Positions 60,341 through 64,000 of a stretch of DNA of 64,000 bases are shown in pieces. The notes under the pieces are model-generated. The model was given only the letters and a program-made list of their open reading frames with translations. It ran no database searches and was not told the origin of the DNA. The translations under genes and the position numbers were made by a program. The stretch is from Heterohyrax brucei (Eukaryota; Chordata; Mammalia; Hyracoidea; Procaviidae), in NCBI GenBank assembly GCA_028571685.1, contig CM053143.1, positions 11,275,501-11,339,500 of the forward strand. Reading direction: 5' to 3'. Positions within the stretch are counted from its first letter, which is position 1; every line of letters begins with the position of its first letter.

Positions 60341-60514
60341 AAACCAAACCAAACCCACAGCTGTTGAGTCAATTCTACTCATAGCGACTCTACAAGACAG
60401 GAGGAAAAGCGACCCATAGAGTTTTCAAGAAGTATGGATGGATCTGGTAGATTCAAACTGCCAACCTTTTGGTTAGCAGTTGTAGCACTTAACCACAATA
60501 CCACCCAAGTTTCC
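60341..60514 (-). repeat. AfroSINE, short subtype
   Basis: AAACCAAACCAAACCCACAG, GTTGAGTCAATTCTACTC, CCAACCTTTTGGTTAGCAG and a short internal duplication around AGTATGGATGGATCTGG. Confidence 0.92.
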
Positions 60515-60544
60515 TGATACTGTTCAGTACAACTAAATACTTAA

Positions 60545-61020
60545 GGGGACCAGTTTTCTTGGTTCAAGGTTTAGGGTCATGGCTCCATGGATCCAGCCAG
60601 TCAATATGCTTTGTTGTTTTCAGAGTTTCTGTTCTACCTTCTAGTTTGATGAGTTGCACCCGGGGTCTTAAAAGCTTACAGGCAGCTACTCAAGATAAAA
60701 TTAGTCTTTACACTCCTAGAATAGAAGACAAGAAGACCCAAGAATTGGAGAAGGAAATGGACTGAAGGTTCAACTGCCTCCATGACTTATTACCCTCTTC
60801 CATGAGGCCAGAAAAAACAGTGTCAGGTAACTATTATTAAACGTTTTGATCAAGGACTCAGTAGAAAGATCCTGATCAAAAGGAGAAAAACCGGGGAGAG
60901 GGACTTGAAACTCATATAGAAACCAGACTTAGTGGATCCATTGAGACTTGTGAGACAGTTCTATCTACTGCGCAAAAATAATCTTTAAACCTTGAACCAA
61001 AATTACCCCATGAAGTCTTC
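60545..61020 (+). mobile_element. L1 3'UTR-like sequence
   Basis: GGGTCTTAAAAGCTTACAGG, AGAAACCAGACTTAGTGG and GAACCAAAATTACCCCATGA resemble what I recall of elephant L1 3' regions. It may be the continuation of the L1 at 59678. Confidence 0.45.
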
Positions 61021-61849
61021 ATTAAACATTTTAATTCAATTATTAAAGAGTATCTGCCTTGAGCATTACACTGTTACAAAGAATTATCTATGTGAGTTTG
61101 ATAACAGTTAATCCAAAGCACAGATAAGAACTTTGAGTTGCAGAGAGTCTAAATTTACAGTGATGTAATGAGAAGAGCAAAGATACTGAGAAACACGGCA
61201 TACTGTGATATAACCAATGCCAATCAACTGCATGTGCAGAAGTTGTGCAGGGAAATACGTTTGGCTGTATATGCTGCCACAATAAAAAAAAATATAGACC
61301 ATCCTGTGACAGTACCTATTCCTATTAGTATACTGGTGTACATTTGTGAAAATACGTGCTTTAGTAAAATGAGTACCTATGAATAAGGAAGACATTTATG
61401 GCAAAATACAAACACTAAAACATTTATTTAACAGTCTAATATGGCTTCACAATATACTACAACCTATAAAATGTAAAAAATCATTTTGCAAACAAAACTC
61501 CAGACAATTCTCATACTCCAAAGTATACATCAAATCAAATATGCCTAGAAAATCTCATTTAAGTAGTTTCAATTCTGAAAATTATTGTTTGACATGCCTT
61601 TTACAAAACTTATTGTATTTACAAACTTAGTAAACAGCTAAGAGACTAGAAAACTGTTCTAATTTATTTGGAATAAGAAGGGCTTATAATAACTTTACCT
61701 AAGTTCCTATTTTAAGTACAGAAATTTAAAATTAATGTAAAAATCCAGTAACTACTAATACAAGTTGCACACAAAAATAATACGTTTGTTTCTTTAACCT
61801 GGGTCTAGGATAGGGTGGGGGTGGGGGAAACATGTTTAAAGTGACACAT

Positions 61850-62120
61850 AAAAACAGCAATTGTCTTAATTTGTGTGCAGTGCACTCCACACAAAAGCCC
61901 TAAATATGTTCAAATTAGAGCAAGCTGCTTGATTGTCACTGCAGTCTCATGTCACATTAATGCATGACAAACATTAAACCATACACTTAAATGGCAATTT
62001 ATATCATTTAAATGTTTACTGCCAGATTCGCTCATCACTCATTTAAATGTGACTTTCTGACAGCTAATTTCAGTTAATTTTCTCCAATTCACTTAATTAG
62101 AACTTTCAATCAGAGAGGGG
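61850..62120. promoter_or_regulatory. Candidate conserved intronic element, AT-rich
   Basis: Repeat-free and rich in paired homeodomain-like cores (CTTAATTAG, CAGTTAATTTT), with the palindrome CATTTAAATG occurring more than once. It resembles deeply conserved enhancer blocks near developmental genes. Function and conservation are inferred, not tested. Confidence 0.35.
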
Positions 62121-62232
62121 ACATATAAGTATCTTCTAGTTCACACATCCTTTTGGTTGTTCAAAATTTGAGTTGATAAACTGCTGAAAAGCTCTATTGT
62201 AATAGATTACTACATAATATCTCTGAGTCCAC

Positions 62233-62305
62233 AAAATGGTATGGCTGTATACTCTGTCCTTTAGGGTTGGTATGAATCAGAATTGACTCAACAGCAGTGT
62301 TTTCT
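62233..62305 (+). repeat. AfroSINE, 3' part
   Basis: TATACTCTGTCCTTTAGGG and GAATTGACTCAACAGCAGTG, then poly(T). Confidence 0.75.
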
Positions 62306-64000
62306 TTTTTTTTTAATATGAAGCACACTCACAGTATGTAGTCTTAGAGAGAACCTCCACTTATTTATGTAAATAATACTCTGGCCAGCAGTTTAAATAA
62401 AAAACGTTTAGTTCATACACACACACTATTGAAACAATAAAAAAAAAAGCATCTAGGCTAATTAAAAATTAATGATTTCAAAATTGTTTAATAAGATAAA
62501 ACAGCCAGGAGTCTCCTGAGTGTCTGTGGTGTTGTGATTTGAGACTATAAAATTCTAGAATGCTCAGCAAATGATTAAGTACAAATGAATTATCTCCATA
62601 TTAAAGCTCTAAAAACTAGGACAATTTTACGTCACCAAATAAAGAACAGCTTTTTGTTTTTGTTTTTTTTTTTTTAAAATGATTGTACATATTCAAAATG
62701 GTGAAGTTGGGTAGATTTAGATGCTTAAATCTTTACGTCTTAACAGTGCATGAGAATTTAAGCAAAAACATACTGTATGGTTACTTTATGTCCTTAACAC
62801 ACATGCAGAAATGACCACAACATTATAATTTAGCCCTTCCTTTATACTGTCATACTGGTCAACCCTAAGTGGTTGACAAATAATTCAGGGAATTATCTGC
62901 AACATCTTTTCTGTAGGTTGATGAATATGTTACCTTCACAAACAGACTCGACATAAATTTTTAAAAAATGAAATAAAATACCTCATTAGTCATCTTTAAG
63001 AACCTTTTGTGATATACCAAAGCTTTATAAAGGAACTCAAGAGAACAACTGCTATGGATACATGAGAATTCCAAAAGATTTGGAAATCATTTCCATACAG
63101 TCTGTTCAGTATTTGGCATCCTTTTGATATTGGAGAATGACAACTGCCTCACCAAAGGTATACCAAAGTATACAAATGCACTCACTGAAGACTTTGGGGA
63201 AGGGGAGGAAACAAACAGGAGAAAACTGAGGGTGAAAAAAATAGTTCAAAACTGAAGTCTGAAACTGTGGTTTGTAACTTCAGTTTTTATTATTCAAAAA
63301 TGTAACTCAAAAATCAATATTAAAATATTCTCGATTCTTTAAAATTCCCTTTTTATATAATACAGTTAAAAAAATACTCCTTATATAAAATGCTTTAGAT
63401 ACGCATTTTTAGTCACAAAAATAATAAAAGCCAGCCAATAGAATGCTAAGCATTTGAGATTTTTCAAAGCCTTTACGACAGACAGTACTCATTAAGACTG
63501 GAGTTAAATATGGTTTGCAGCTAGGGGATAGTAACATTCCGCCCATGCTGCTCTCAGACCTAACCAATCAATTGTTAGTACTCCCCTAGAAGGCTGGATA
63601 TATAATTTATACCTAGTGTGTACTCTGAATGAAATCTGTAAAAAAGGGAATCCCACTAAGATGTCTAACACAATACAACAAAATTCAACTCATCTGGATT
63701 ATTATAAAATAAATCAGTGACTAATGTCCAATTGTTAAGGATCAAACAAGACGGTGAAAAGAGTATCATATGAAGCCTCACACAAATTGTCAGTCTAGTC
63801 CAGCGGGACTCATATTAGTCTTGACAAACTGTCTTGGGGCTGATATCTGTTTTTTTAATGAGATCTATTAGGCAGAACCTAAAACACTTGAGACTGGCTA
63901 AAAAGTACAGTAAACAGATGTCAAATACAAACTCGTTAGCAACTTTCATTGGTTTGTTCCCCATACAGCACACCAACAAATTACAACTTCACTATTATAA

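Overview
This is a stretch of a mammalian nuclear genome, almost entirely intronic and dense in interspersed repeats. The organism is an afrotherian, most likely an elephant or another paenungulate. About forty copies of the tRNA-derived AfroSINE family are visible, on both strands and in several subtypes, alongside two fragments of an RTE-type LINE whose 3' tail resembles the SINE tail. Elephant versus other paenungulates is inferred from the repeat style and is not proven.

The only gene I can support is on the minus strand. Six coding exons (56756-56923, 27411-27500, 24038-24215, 18107-18169, 12925-13080, 4881-5048) each have AG/GT boundaries. They splice in one uninterrupted frame of 823 bases (about 274 residues). 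They encode the C-terminal end of a BEACH domain, a linker, and the first WD40 repeats of LRBA (lipopolysaccharide-responsive beige-like anchor protein). The linker and WD wording fits LRBA better than its paralogue NBEA. Neither the gene's 5' part nor its last WD40 exons lie in the window, so both edges are intron.

Layout from low to high coordinate (gene 3' to 5'): 1-4880 is a repeat-poor downstream intron with a CTCF-like motif near 351. 5049-12924 is an intron packed with AfroSINEs. 13081-18106 holds a hAT transposon with an 8-bp target duplication and a conserved-looking block just downstream of the exon at 18107. 18170-24037 holds two MaLR-type LTRs and SINEs. 24216-27410 holds a second conserved-looking block. 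The 29-kb intron 27501-56755 is a transposon graveyard: a Tc1/mariner-superfamily fossil, two nested L1 elements carrying two solo LTRs and a 400-bp retroposed insert, a Tigger fragment, a deleted mariner, a 1.9-kb RTE LINE and many SINEs. The upstream intron 56924-64000 holds a 5'-inverted (twin-primed) L1 and another conserved-looking AT-rich block.

No bacterial-type features, CRISPR arrays, structural RNA genes or complete autonomous transposon genes were found. The most interesting items are the Tc1/mariner fossil at 29420-30285, the 400-bp retroposon of unknown origin at 33616-34015, the twin-priming L1 at 58368-60015, and four candidate intronic regulatory blocks. One of those blocks contains a perfect palindromic octamer site. 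They may act on LRBA or on the developmental gene MAB21L2, which in other vertebrates is nested in LRBA. All identifications come from reading the sequence and from memory of the families; no search was run.
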